A stretch of DNA of 64,000 nucleotides from Bradyrhizobium sp. CB1717 (GTDB lineage: Bacteria; Pseudomonadota; Alphaproteobacteria; Rhizobiales; Xanthobacteraceae), in contig NZ_CP121666.1 in the NCBI RefSeq assembly GCF_029714325.1, positions 1,798,001-1,862,000 on the forward strand, given 5' to 3'. The position numbers were made by a program, and so were the translations under genes. Positions 27,097 through 35,871 of the stretch are shown piece after piece. The notes below the pieces were generated by a model. It did no database searches, was not told where the DNA came from, and saw only the letters and a program-made list of their open reading frames with translations. Numbering within the stretch: the first letter of the stretch is position 1; every line of letters begins with the position of its first letter.

Positions 27097-28197
27097 TTAT
27101 TTCTTGGATGGACGTTCGCCGATGGCCGGCACGGCGCCATAGCTGCGGCTCTCACCGACAATGATCGGCGCCGGCGCGGGATAGCTGACGCGGCCGTTCG
27201 GCGTGTCGACCTCGATGCGGCGCAGATGCGGGTGGTTGGTGAGGTCGGCCATGGTGTTGACCTCGGCAAAGGCGATGTCGGCATCCGACAGCCGCTTCAA
27301 GAGCTCGTCGCGCGTCATCCTGCCGAAGATGTCGGCGACGGTCTTGTCGGTGAAGTCGCGGTTGCGCACGCGCTCGACCATGTTGGCGACACGGGGATCG
27401 GCCGGCAGGTCGGGCTTATCAAGCACCTTCACGCACAGCGTCTTCCACTCCCGCTCGCTCTGGATCGAGATCAGGATGTCCTTGCCGTCCTTCGAGGTGA
27501 ACACGCCGTAGGGCGCGATCGAGGGATGGCGCAGGCCCATGCGCTTGGGTGGATTGCCGGCCTCCGCATTGAGCAGCGGCACGGTGCACCAGTCCGCCAT
27601 CACGTCGAACATCGAGATGCGGATGTCGGCACCCTTGCCGGTGCGGCCGCGCCCGATCAGCGCTTCCAGGATCGCGGCATGCGCGGTGGCGCCGGTCGCT
27701 ACATCCACGATCGACATGCCGACGCGCGAGGCGCCATCGGGGTTGCCGGTGATCGAGGCAAGCCCGCTCTCGGCCTGGATCAGCAGGTCGTAGGCCTTGC
27801 GATGCGCGTAGGGGCCCTCGTCGCCATAGCCGGTGATCGTGCACGAGATCAGTTTTGGATAGTCCTTCAAAAGCCGCTCGCGCGAGAAGCCGAGCTTGTC
27901 CATCGAGCCCGGCTTCAAGTTCTGGATCAGCACGTCGGCGCTGGCGATCAGCTTCTCCAGCTCTGCGCAGCCTTCTTTCGTCGCGAGATCGACCACCGCC
28001 GATTGCTTGCCACGGTTGAGCCAGACGAAGTAGCTGCTCTGGCCCTTCGCCGCCGCGTCATAGCCGCGGGCGAAATCGCCCTCGGGCCGTTCGATCTTGA
28101 TCACCTCCGCGCCGGCATCCGCCAGGCGCGAGGAGCAGAACGGCGCCGCGACCGCCTGCTCGACCGCAATCACCCTGATCCCGTCAAGTGCTCCCAT
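27097..28197 (-). CDS. CaiB/BaiF (class III) CoA-transferase
   Basis: A 366-residue protein with the family N-terminus LDGIRVIAVEQAVAAPFCSSRLADAGAEVIKIERPEGDFARGYD. The segment YDLLIQAESGLASITGNPDGASRVGMSIVDVATG (about 136-169) contains the active-site region. It should activate a carboxylic acid with CoA from a donor thioester. It lies 9 bases downstream of the acyl-CoA dehydrogenase gene and is followed closely by the MaoC dehydratase, so the three form one operon for degradation of an organic acid. Confidence 0.92.
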   Translation of the reverse strand: MGALDGIRVIAVEQAVAAPFCSSRLADAGAEVIKIERPEGDFARGYDAAAKGQSSYFVWLNRGKQSAVVDLATKEGCAELEKLIASADVLIQNLKPGSMDKLGFSRERLLKDYPKLISCTITGYGDEGPYAHRKAYDLLIQAESGLASITGNPDGASRVGMSIVDVATGATAHAAILEALIGRGRTGKGADIRISMFDVMADWCTVPLLNAEAGNPPKRMGLRHPSIAPYGVFTSKDGKDILISIQSEREWKTLCVKVLDKPDLPADPRVANMVERVRNRDFTDKTVADIFGRMTRDELLKRLSDADIAFAEVNTMADLTNHPHLRRIEVDTPNGRVSYPAPAPIIVGESRSYGAVPAIGERPSKK

Positions 28198-28206
28198 GGC
28201 GCAACC

Positions 28207-29376
28207 TCAGTACGAGCGCGGCATGCCGAGCACATGCTCGGCGACGTAGGACAGCACGAGGTTGGTCGAGATCGGCGCCACCTGGTAGAGCCGTGTCTCG
28301 CGGAATTTGCGCTCGACGTCGTATTCCTCGGCAAAGCCGAAGCCGCCATGGGTCTGGATGCAGGCGTTCGCCGCCTCCCACGACGCATCGGCCGCGAGCA
28401 TCTTGGCCATGTTGGCCTCCGCGCCGCAGTCGAGCCCGGCCTCGTATTTGCGCGTCGCCTCCTTCACCATCAATTCGGCCGCGCGCATCGAGGCGTAGGC
28501 CTTGGCGATCGGGAACTGGATGCCCTGGTTCTGGCCGATCGGCCGGCCGAACACTGCGCGCTCCTTGGCGTAGTTCGTCGCCTTCGCAATGAACCATTTG
28601 GCGTCGCCGATGCATTCGGCAGCGATGAGGATGCGCTCGGCATTCATGCCGGAGAGAATGTAGCGGAAACCCTTGCCTTCCTCGCCGATCAGGTTCTCGG
28701 CCGGCACCTTCATGTCGGTGAAGAACACTTCGGTGGTGGCGTGGTTCATCATGGTGCGGATCGGGCGGATCTCGAGGCCGTTGTTCTTGGCCTCGCGCAT
28801 GTCGACGATGAAGACCGACAGACCATCGGTGCGCTTCTTGGACTGCTCCTTCGGCGTGGTGCGCGCCAAGAGCACCATCAGGTCGGAATGCTCGGCGCGG
28901 CTGGTCCAGATCTTCTGCCCGTTGACGATGTAGCTGTCGTTGCCTTCCTTGCGCGCAAAGGTCTTCAGCGAGGAGGTGTCGGTGCCGCTGGTCGGCTCGG
29001 TGACGCCGAAGGCCTGCAGGCGCAATTCGCCGCTCGCGATCTTCGGCAGGTATTTTGCCTTCTGCTCGGCATTGCCGTGCCGCAGCACGGTGCCCATCGT
29101 GTACATCTGGGCGTGACAGCCGCCGCCGTTGCAGCCCGCGCGCTGGATCTCCTCGAGGATCGCCGCCGCAGCCGACAGCTTCAGCCCCGCGCCGCCATAC
29201 TCTTCCGGGATCAGCACCGAGAGATAGCCGGCCTCGGTCAACGCATCGATGAAAGCCTTGGGATAGGCCATCTCGCGATCGAGCTTGCGCCAGTATTCGC
29301 CGGGAAACTGCGCGCAGAGCTTTGCGACGGCTTCGCGGATGTCGGCGTGATCTTCGGTGTGGTGTTGTTCACTCAT
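28207..29376 (-). CDS. acyl-CoA dehydrogenase
   Basis: A 389-residue FAD enzyme. The FAD-binding middle region reads LQAFGVTEPTSGTDTSSLKTFARKEGNDSYIVNGQKIWTSRAEHSD (about 125-175) and the C-terminal helical domain contains GRPIGQNQGIQFPIAKAYASMRAAELM and IQTHGGFGFAEEYDVERKFRETRLYQVAPIS. It introduces the double bond in an acyl-CoA. It is first in the minus-strand run with CoA-transferase and dehydratase and is divergent from a LysR gene, which is the likely regulator. Confidence 0.94.
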   Translation of the reverse strand: MSEQHHTEDHADIREAVAKLCAQFPGEYWRKLDREMAYPKAFIDALTEAGYLSVLIPEEYGGAGLKLSAAAAILEEIQRAGCNGGGCHAQMYTMGTVLRHGNAEQKAKYLPKIASGELRLQAFGVTEPTSGTDTSSLKTFARKEGNDSYIVNGQKIWTSRAEHSDLMVLLARTTPKEQSKKRTDGLSVFIVDMREAKNNGLEIRPIRTMMNHATTEVFFTDMKVPAENLIGEEGKGFRYILSGMNAERILIAAECIGDAKWFIAKATNYAKERAVFGRPIGQNQGIQFPIAKAYASMRAAELMVKEATRKYEAGLDCGAEANMAKMLAADASWEAANACIQTHGGFGFAEEYDVERKFRETRLYQVAPISTNLVLSYVAEHVLGMPRSY

Positions 29377-29425
29377 GGCGTTTCCCGTTGGGTGCGGCAG
29401 TTAAGATAACGCCGGCCGATCCTCA

Positions 29426-29445
29426 GGCGTTGTGAAAACAACGCC
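29426..29445. promoter_or_regulatory. 8-bp inverted repeat between LysR gene and acyl-CoA dehydrogenase operon
   Basis: GGCGTTGT-GAAA-ACAACGCC is a perfect dyad in the 125-bp divergent region. It could be the LysR-type operator or an RNA hairpin in the leader of either gene. The position is right for an operator, but the T-N11-A core is only loosely matched. Confidence 0.5.
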
Positions 29446-29501
29446 AGCCCCCTATGCTCATTTGTTATAGCGTATGGAGTAGCCTTCCAGGATTGGCAAG
29501 C

Positions 29502-30422
29502 ATGGATTTCCGGCAGCTCAGGACCTTCAGTTGCGTGGCGGAGCTCGGCAGCCTCTCCAAGGCGTCCGACACGCTGCGCGTGGCGCAGCCGGCGCTCTCC
29601 AGGCAGATCAAGCTCTTGGAACACGAGCTGCGCACCGAGCTGTTCACCCGCAACGGCCGCGGCATGGTGCTGACGGAAGCGGGGCGCCTTCTGCTCGCGC
29701 GCGCCTCCGGCATCGTGCGGCAGATCGACCAGATCCGCGACGACATCCAGTCCGCGAAGGGGCCGCCGTCCGGCCAGGTCGTGCTCGGCCTGGTTCCGAC
29801 CGTGAGCTGCGTTCTGTCGGCGCGCTTTGCGCGGCGCTGCGTCGAAAAGTTTCCCGGCATCTCGCTGCGCATCGTCGAGAGCTACAGCGGGCACCTGGTC
29901 GAATGGCTGCATCGCGGCGAGATGGATCTTGCCATCCTCTACGGCCGCTCGGCCGATCTGCATCTCAACGTGCAGAGCCTCGGTCGCGACAACATCGTCG
30001 CGGTCGGCCCGGGCGGCTGCGGTCTCGCGCGCAAGAAGAGCGTCGACATCGGCTGGCTGCTGCGGCAACGCCTGGTGCTGCCCAGTCATTCCCACGGCCT
30101 CCGCGCGCTGATCGAGCACGCCGCGGCCCAGCGCAAGATCAAGCTCGACGTCCAGCTCGAGGCGGATTCGTTCCGCGTGCTGACGAGCCTCGTCGAGGAG
30201 GGTCTCGGTTTCGCGCTGCTGCCGCCCTCGTCGGTCCACGGCGAGGTCGCGGAGGGGCGGCTGGAAACCACCGCCGTGTCCAAGCCGATGACGCGCGAGC
30301 TCATTTTCGCTTCTCCGATCGACCGCCCGCCCTCGACGGCCTCGCTCGCCATCACCGCGCTCCTGCGCGAGGAGGTCGCCGCCTGCCGCAAGGAAGGCGT
30401 GTGGGACATCAAGCTGAGTTAG
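29502..30422 (+). CDS. LysR family transcriptional regulator
   Basis: A 306-residue protein starting at ATG 29502 (MDFRQLRTFSCVAELGSLSKASDTLRVAQPALSRQIKLLE in outline), an exact LysR helix-turn-helix N-terminus; the 16 residues upstream are not conserved. The remainder is a periplasmic-binding-like effector domain (GQVVLGLVPTVSCVLSARF). The sequence resembles the Nac/CbbR-like subgroup that regulates aromatic or acid catabolism. It is divergent from the acyl-CoA dehydrogenase-CoA-transferase-dehydratase operon and most likely activates it in response to a pathway intermediate. Confidence 0.93.
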   Translation: MDFRQLRTFSCVAELGSLSKASDTLRVAQPALSRQIKLLEHELRTELFTRNGRGMVLTEAGRLLLARASGIVRQIDQIRDDIQSAKGPPSGQVVLGLVPTVSCVLSARFARRCVEKFPGISLRIVESYSGHLVEWLHRGEMDLAILYGRSADLHLNVQSLGRDNIVAVGPGGCGLARKKSVDIGWLLRQRLVLPSHSHGLRALIEHAAAQRKIKLDVQLEADSFRVLTSLVEEGLGFALLPPSSVHGEVAEGRLETTAVSKPMTRELIFASPIDRPPSTASLAITALLREEVAACRKEGVWDIKLS

Positions 30423-30544
30423 ATGCCGTGTCGTAGAACAGTCGCGCTCCATCGTGCCTTCGCATCTGGCGCGAGCTGTCATGCCGAAATTTTATAGCTG
30501 GGCCGGGCACTGCGAATGAGACGGGGATGTGCATCCCGGAACTC

Positions 30545-30622
30545 GTCATTGCGAGCGCAGCGAAGCAATCCAGACTGTTTCCGCCGAGGGATTCTGGATT
30601 GCTTCGCTGCGCTCGCAATGAC
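30545..30622. repeat. palindromic repeat (GTCATTGCGAGCGCAGCGAAG type)
   Basis: A perfect-arm copy, GTCATTGCGAGCGCAGCGAA and its reverse complement, nearly identical in both arms to the copy at 3476-3553, with a different central spacer. It lies between the convergent lysR and P450 genes. Confidence 0.87.
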
Positions 30623-30634
30623 GGAGGATAGAGC

Positions 30635-31909
30635 TCAGGCCGGAATCCTCACCGGCAGCGTCTCATACCCCTTGATGAAGCTCGAATAGATCCGCTTGGG
30701 CTCGCCGACCACCTCGATCCGGTCGAACCGCTTCAGCATCTCCTCCCAGACGATGCGCAGCTGCAGTTCGGCGAGGCGCATGCCGACGCAGCGGTGGATG
30801 CCGAAGCCGAAGGAGAGGTGCGTGCGCGGGCGCGGGCGGTCGATGATGAAATCGTTCGGTCGGTCGAACATCTCCTCGTCGCGGTTGCCGGAGACGTACC
30901 ACATCACGACGCGGTCGCCCTTCTTGATATGCTTGCCGCCGATCTCGGTATCGGCAAGCGCGGTGCGCCGCATATGCGCGAGCGGCGTCTGCCAGCGGAT
31001 CACCTCCGGCACCATGGAATCGATCAGCGCGGGATTCTTCCGCAGCATCTCGTACTGCTCCGGGTTCTCATTCAGCGCCAGCACCGAGCCGGTCATGGTG
31101 TTGCGCGTGGTGTCGTTGCCGCCGACGATGAGCAGGATGATGTTGCCCATGAGGTTGTCGGGGTCCATGTGGCGCGTGGCGTCGTTATGGGCCATGAGCG
31201 ACAGCAAATCGTTGCGCGGCGCGGAGTTGACGCGCTCGTTCCAGAGCTTCGACATGTAGGCGTAGCACTCGTCCATCTCGCGGCGGCGCTCCTCGGCCGA
31301 GGCGACGATGCCGCTCTTGGGCAGCGCGGTGGAGACGTCGGACCAGCGCGTCAGCTTGCGCCGTTCCTCCCAGGGGAAGTCGAACAGCGTCGCCAGCATT
31401 TGCGTCGTCAGCTCGATCGAGACGCGCTCGACGAAATTGAAGGTCTCGTTCCGCGGCAGATTGTCGAGCACGGTCTGCGAACGCTGGCGGATCAGTTTGG
31501 CCAGCTCGTCCAGGTGTGTCGGCGTGAACATCGGCGATACCGTCTTGCGCTGCGCCGAATGCCGGGGCTGGTCCATCGCGATGAAGCTCGGATAGTCGTA
31601 GCCTTCCGGCACGTCGCGGATCGAGATGCCGCCGAGCGTGGAGTCCGACGAGAAGATGCCGTGATTGGTGTCGACATGCATGATGTCGTTGTACTTCACC
31701 ACCGACCAATACGGTTCGATCGGCGCATTGGTGCAGTAATGCACCGGCTCCTCCTTGCGCAGCCGCTCGAACCACGGCCACAGCGTGTCGTCCTGGAACA
31801 GCCGTGGCGCGCCGGGATGGAATTGCGACAGCGGCGTCGCATAGGCCTCCTCGCGCGCCCTGTGCATGCGTTCGGCCTTGTCCACCCTAACCGGTGCTTG
31901 GATATTCAT
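30635..31909 (-). CDS. cytochrome P450, CYP153-like (second of a tandem pair)
   Basis: A 424-residue soluble P450 starting at ATG 31909 (MNIQAPVRVDKAERMHRARE). The I-helix oxygen-activation motif is VGGNDTTRNTM, the ExxR is EVIR, and the haem-ligand loop is FGFGIHRCVGMRLAE near residue 370. The HLSFGFGIHRC loop and HMRRTALAD segment resemble bacterial CYP153 enzymes, which hydroxylate alkanes and fatty-acid chain ends. No ferredoxin or reductase gene is adjacent, so redox partners must be encoded elsewhere. The paralogue lies 62 bases upstream on the same strand. Confidence 0.88.
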   Translation of the reverse strand: MNIQAPVRVDKAERMHRAREEAYATPLSQFHPGAPRLFQDDTLWPWFERLRKEEPVHYCTNAPIEPYWSVVKYNDIMHVDTNHGIFSSDSTLGGISIRDVPEGYDYPSFIAMDQPRHSAQRKTVSPMFTPTHLDELAKLIRQRSQTVLDNLPRNETFNFVERVSIELTTQMLATLFDFPWEERRKLTRWSDVSTALPKSGIVASAEERRREMDECYAYMSKLWNERVNSAPRNDLLSLMAHNDATRHMDPDNLMGNIILLIVGGNDTTRNTMTGSVLALNENPEQYEMLRKNPALIDSMVPEVIRWQTPLAHMRRTALADTEIGGKHIKKGDRVVMWYVSGNRDEEMFDRPNDFIIDRPRPRTHLSFGFGIHRCVGMRLAELQLRIVWEEMLKRFDRIEVVGEPKRIYSSFIKGYETLPVRIPA

Positions 31910-31971
31910 GATCGTAGCTCCAGTGTTTTCTCGCATCGCCTTTCCCCGCCGGGAGAGGGAGTTCTCACGCA

Positions 31972-33237
31972 TCACGCCGCAATCTTCACCGGCAACGTCT
32001 CGAGTCCCTTCACAAAACTCGAATAGACCCGCTTGGGTTCGCCGACCACGTCAATATGGTCGAAGCGCTTGAGAATCTCTTCCCAAATAATCTTGAGCTG
32101 GAGTTCAGCAAGCCTGAGGCCGACGCAGCGGTGGATGCCGAAGCCGAAGGAGAGGTGCGTGCGCGGGCGGGCGCGGTCGATGATGAAATCGTAGGGCTTT
32201 TCGATCGCCTCTTCGTCCCGGTTGCCCGAGACATACCACATCACGACCTTGTCACCTTTCTTGATCTGCTTGCCGCGGAACTCGAAATCGGCGAGCGCGG
32301 TGCGCCGCATATGCGCCAGCGGCGTCTGCCAGCGGATCACCTCCGGCACGAAACTGTCGAGCAGCGCCGGGTTCTCGCGCAGCTTGCGATACTGCTCCGG
32401 ATGCTGGCTCAGCGCGAGAAGCGAGCCCGACATGGTGTTGCGCGTGGTGTCGTTGCCGCCGACGATCAAGAGGACGAGATTGCCGAGGAAGTTCTTCGCG
32501 TCCATGTCGCGCGTCGCGGCGCCATGCGCCATCATCGACAACAGGTCGCTCTTCGGCGGCTGTTCGATGCGCTCCTTCCACAGCCTCGAGAAATAGCCCG
32601 CGCATTCCGTCAGCTCGGCCTGCCGTTCGTCCTCGCTTCCGACGAGGCCGTCAGGCCCGGGAATGGTGGTGGCGACATCCGACCAGCGCGTCAGCTTGCG
32701 GCGGTCCTCCCAGGGGAAGTCGAACAGCACCGCGAGCATCTGCGTGGTGAGCTCGATCGAGACCTGGTCGACCCAGTCGAACACCTCGCCGCGCGGCAGA
32801 TTGTCCAGGCACTCGGCCGAGCGCTCGCGGATGTTGAACGCGAGATTGTCCAGATGCGTTGGCGTGAACATCGGCGCCACCGTCTTGCGCTGCGCGGCAT
32901 GGCGCGGCGGGTCCATCGAGATGAAACTCTCGCGGCGCAGATCCGGATCGATGTCGCGGATGGTGATGCCGCCCAGCGCGGAGGCCGAGGAGAACACCGC
33001 ATGGTTGGTCTCGATCTCCATGATGTCGTTGTACCGCGTCACCGACCAGTACGGGCCGAACATCGAGTCCTTGCAGTAGTGCACGGGATCTTCCCGGCGC
33101 AGGCGATCGAAATAGGGCCAGAACGTATCGGTCCTGAACAGTTCCGGATCGCCGGGATCGAATTGCTCCAGCGGCAATGTCGATGCGCGCTCGCGAAGTG
33201 CATCGAGCTTGGACGCGTTCTCGATGGTCCCATGCAT
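31972..33237 (-). CDS. cytochrome P450, CYP153-like (first of a tandem pair)
   Basis: A 421-residue P450 starting at ATG 33237 (MHGTIENASKLDALRERA); the frame extends upstream, but the residues there are not conserved with the paralogue. Motifs: VGGNDTTRNTM in the I-helix, EVIRWQTPLAHMRRTALAD, haem loop FGFGIHRCVGLRLAE. By eye it is identical to the downstream P450 at well over half of its positions, so the two arose by tandem duplication. The N-terminal thirds and the helix F-G region differ most, consistent with different substrates. Confidence 0.88.
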   Translation of the reverse strand: MHGTIENASKLDALRERASTLPLEQFDPGDPELFRTDTFWPYFDRLRREDPVHYCKDSMFGPYWSVTRYNDIMEIETNHAVFSSASALGGITIRDIDPDLRRESFISMDPPRHAAQRKTVAPMFTPTHLDNLAFNIRERSAECLDNLPRGEVFDWVDQVSIELTTQMLAVLFDFPWEDRRKLTRWSDVATTIPGPDGLVGSEDERQAELTECAGYFSRLWKERIEQPPKSDLLSMMAHGAATRDMDAKNFLGNLVLLIVGGNDTTRNTMSGSLLALSQHPEQYRKLRENPALLDSFVPEVIRWQTPLAHMRRTALADFEFRGKQIKKGDKVVMWYVSGNRDEEAIEKPYDFIIDRARPRTHLSFGFGIHRCVGLRLAELQLKIIWEEILKRFDHIDVVGEPKRVYSSFVKGLETLPVKIAA

Positions 33238-33531
33238 GACCGTTCTCCCTGGCGTTCCTCCGCGCGTCTTTTTTGAATTCTGCGCTGCGGTATTTGATTT
33301 GCAATTACAACCCGTTGTCTGCGCCGGAGCAAGGGAGAGTTTTGCCACATCCAACCCTTGCGAGAGGGTCCGGGGACATCGCCGACGTGACCTGCCGCAC
33401 GCCGTTCGTCATGAAATCATGCAAGAAATCGACCTGGAATCGGGGTAAATCGAACCCGCCCATCTTGGGGATCGACCAATCTCTGATCTATAAGTTTGAC
33501 CCCGACAGGTCCGCACCCCGAGGTTGCCGCC

Positions 33532-34686
33532 GTGAACGACATGCAATGGACCCCCATCGGCTCCGAACCGGTCCCGCCGCCGTTGCCGCCGACCCGGGTG
33601 GATTTCACCGGCAACCGGCCCGGGTTCTTCAATATGGTCACCAAGGGTGCCATGCTGGAGCTCGTCACCTTCGGTTTCTACCGGTTTTGGCTGGTCACCG
33701 ACATCCGCCGTCATTTGTGGACGCACACCGCGATCGACGGCGATGCGGCCGAATATACCGGTCGCGGCAAGGAGCTGCTGGTCGGCTTCCTGTTCGCGCT
33801 TGCGATCCTGGTGCCGATCTATCTCGCCTACTTCCTCATCGGCATCGAGTTCGAGCGCTGGCAGGGCTTTGCCTCGACGCCGCTGTTCATCAGCTTCTAC
33901 GCCTTCGGGCAGTTCGCGATCTTTCGCGCGCGGCGCTATCGCCTGACCCGCACGGTCTGGCGCGGCGTGCGGTTCTGGATGGACGGCTCGGGCTGGGCCT
34001 ATTCGTTCCGCGCCATGGCGTGGGGCTCGCTCGTGTTCCTGACCCTCGGCCTGGCGCTGCCCTGGCGCGAGGCGTCACTCGAACGTTACAAGATGCGGCA
34101 CACCCATTACGGCGATTTGCGCGGCGATTTCGAAGGCAATGGCTGGACCTTCTTCAAGCGCGGCTGGTGGCTGTGGCTGCTGAGCCCGATCGCGCTGATC
34201 ATCTTTCCGCTCGCGCCGTTCTTCTATGCCGAGTTCAAGGCGCGCGAGTGGCGCTGGTGGCTGGACGGCATCCGCATCGGCGGCGTCAGCCTCTCCTCGG
34301 AGCTTCCGCACAACGCGTTCTACGGCCTGTACTGGAAGGTGATCGGCTGGTGGGTGCTGCTCTCGATGATCTTCGGCGCCTATCTCGGCGGCGCCACCGC
34401 GCTTGTCGTCCAGCTGAGCGGCCTCTCGGCCGAGCAGCTGTTCGGGTCCGGCGATCCCGCCAAGAGCATCCCGATGCTGGTGATCATGGTCATCGGTTAC
34501 TTCGCGGTCGCCCTTGCCATCAACATCGTGATGCGCGTCTATCTTCAGCGCGATCTCTGGGCCAAGGTGCTGGAGACCGTCGAGGTGCACAACATCGCGG
34601 CCGCCGCGGATGTGCGCGGCAGCGGCGAGCTTGCCAGCGCGCTCGGCGAAGGCTTTGCCGACGGGCTCGATGTCGCGGGATTCTGA
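33532..34686 (+). CDS. YjgN/DUF898 family polytopic membrane protein
   Basis: A 384-residue membrane protein. GTG 33532 follows GAGG with good spacing; an ATG at 33541 and a TTG at 33496 are alternatives. A Pro-rich cytoplasmic N-terminus (GSEPVPPPLPPTR) precedes the repeated DUF898 unit: FTGNRPGFFNMVTKGAMLELVTFGFYRFW and later YGDLRGDFEGNGWTFFKRGWWLWLLSPIALIIFPLAPFFYAEFKAREWRWWLDGIRIGG. About six to eight helices are seen. Function is unknown. It is followed after 3 bases by an M48 protease gene, a pairing seen in many proteobacteria. Confidence 0.88.
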   Translation: MNDMQWTPIGSEPVPPPLPPTRVDFTGNRPGFFNMVTKGAMLELVTFGFYRFWLVTDIRRHLWTHTAIDGDAAEYTGRGKELLVGFLFALAILVPIYLAYFLIGIEFERWQGFASTPLFISFYAFGQFAIFRARRYRLTRTVWRGVRFWMDGSGWAYSFRAMAWGSLVFLTLGLALPWREASLERYKMRHTHYGDLRGDFEGNGWTFFKRGWWLWLLSPIALIIFPLAPFFYAEFKAREWRWWLDGIRIGGVSLSSELPHNAFYGLYWKVIGWWVLLSMIFGAYLGGATALVVQLSGLSAEQLFGSGDPAKSIPMLVIMVIGYFAVALAINIVMRVYLQRDLWAKVLETVEVHNIAAAADVRGSGELASALGEGFADGLDVAGF

Positions 34687-34689
34687 GCT

Positions 34690-35802
34690 GTGAGTGATGT
34701 GTCCACCGGGGCCCCGGCGCAGTCGGCAAAGCCGACGGTTTTCTTCGACGGCGTATCCAGCCGCAGGCGGCAGGTGACGCTGACGCTCAGTGATGCGCTC
34801 GAGATCGTCGAGGAGGGCGGAACGCCCGTGCACTGGGCTTATGCCGACATCCGCCGCGCCGACAGTCCGGCTGGCGTCCTGCGTCTCGCCTGCACCGCTG
34901 CACCGCCTTTGGCGCGGCTCGAGATCCGCGACGTTGCGCTGGCGGCGGACGTGGCTGCCCGCTGCATCCGGCTCGACGAGCACCAGACCTCGCGCCGCGG
35001 CATCGCCAAGATCGTCGGCTGGTCGGTGGCGGCTGCCGTCTCCATCGTCTGCGTCGTGCTGTTCGGCGTGCCACTCGCCGCCGACCGTCTCGCGCCGCTG
35101 GTGCCGAAGCCAGTCGAACGTCGGATCGGCGATGCCGCCGAAGTGCAGGTGAAGACCATCTTCGGCCGCAGCGTCTGCGAGGATGCCGCGGGCAAGGCCG
35201 CCTTCACCAAGCTCGTCAACCGCCTGCGCGATGCCGCCGGCCTCGACGACGATTCCATGACGGCAGGCGTGCTGCCGACCCCGATCCCGAATGCGTTCGC
35301 GCTGCCCGGCGGCAAGGTGTTCCTGCTGAAGGGCCTGCTCGACAAGGCCGACAGCCCCGACGAGATCGCTGGCATCCTCGCCCACGAGCTCGGCCATCTC
35401 AAGCATCACGACAACATGCGCGGCCTCATCTACAACGGCGGCACGTCGTTCCTGATCGGCCTGTTGTTCGGCGACGTCACCGGCTCGTCCGCGGTGATCT
35501 TCGCCTCGCGCAGCGTGGTCGAGGCCTCCTATTCGCGCGAAGCCGAGACCGCTGCGGATACGTTCGCGATCGAGATCATGCATGCGCTCGGCCGCTCGCC
35601 GAAGCCCGCGGCCGAGCTGATGTTCCGCATCACCGGCAAGGAAGGCGGCTCGGGTCTGACGAATATCCTCGCGAGCCATCCGCTGACCGAGGACCGCCTT
35701 GCCCGCATGACGAAGGAAGATCGCCCCGCCAGCGGCCCGCCGCTGCTGACCGACAAGGAATGGCAGGCGCTGAAGCTGATCTGCGGCAGCGGGAAGGTTT
35801 AG
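34690..35802 (+). CDS. M48 family zinc metallopeptidase
   Basis: A 370-residue membrane protease starting at GTG 34690. The N-terminal 90 residues form a small domain (TVFFDGVSSRRRQVTLTLSDALEI), then one transmembrane helix near residues 105-125. The catalytic HExxH is in ILAHELGHLKHHDN (about 232-244), and the third zinc ligand is probably in YSREAETAADTFAI. It resembles HtpX/BepA-like peptidases that act on misfolded membrane or envelope proteins. It is almost certainly co-transcribed with the DUF898 gene, which may be its substrate or partner (inference). Confidence 0.9.
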   Translation: MSDVSTGAPAQSAKPTVFFDGVSSRRRQVTLTLSDALEIVEEGGTPVHWAYADIRRADSPAGVLRLACTAAPPLARLEIRDVALAADVAARCIRLDEHQTSRRGIAKIVGWSVAAAVSIVCVVLFGVPLAADRLAPLVPKPVERRIGDAAEVQVKTIFGRSVCEDAAGKAAFTKLVNRLRDAAGLDDDSMTAGVLPTPIPNAFALPGGKVFLLKGLLDKADSPDEIAGILAHELGHLKHHDNMRGLIYNGGTSFLIGLLFGDVTGSSAVIFASRSVVEASYSREAETAADTFAIEIMHALGRSPKPAAELMFRITGKEGGSGLTNILASHPLTEDRLARMTKEDRPASGPPLLTDKEWQALKLICGSGKV

Positions 35803-35869
35803 AGCGTTTTCGAGCGAAGTGGATACCGGTTCGCGTGAAGAAAACGCGTCAAACAAGAATCTGCTTCGC
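35803..35869. repeat. repeat (AGCGTTTTCGAGCGAAGTGGATACCGG type)
   Basis: About 67 bp that include GCGTTTTC and GAAAACGC-like inverted arms around GAAGTGGATACCGGTTCGCG. The same element occurs at 43549-43611 with few changes. It begins one base after the M48 stop codon and may act as a 3' structure. Confidence 0.8.
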
Positions 35870-35871
35870 GC

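Noticed and set aside
26188..29409. A 1073-codon plus-strand open frame
   Set aside because: It runs antisense to four well-supported genes (MaoC, CoA-transferase, acyl-CoA dehydrogenase and part of the gap). High GC makes such antisense frames open by chance; no domain appears in its sequence.
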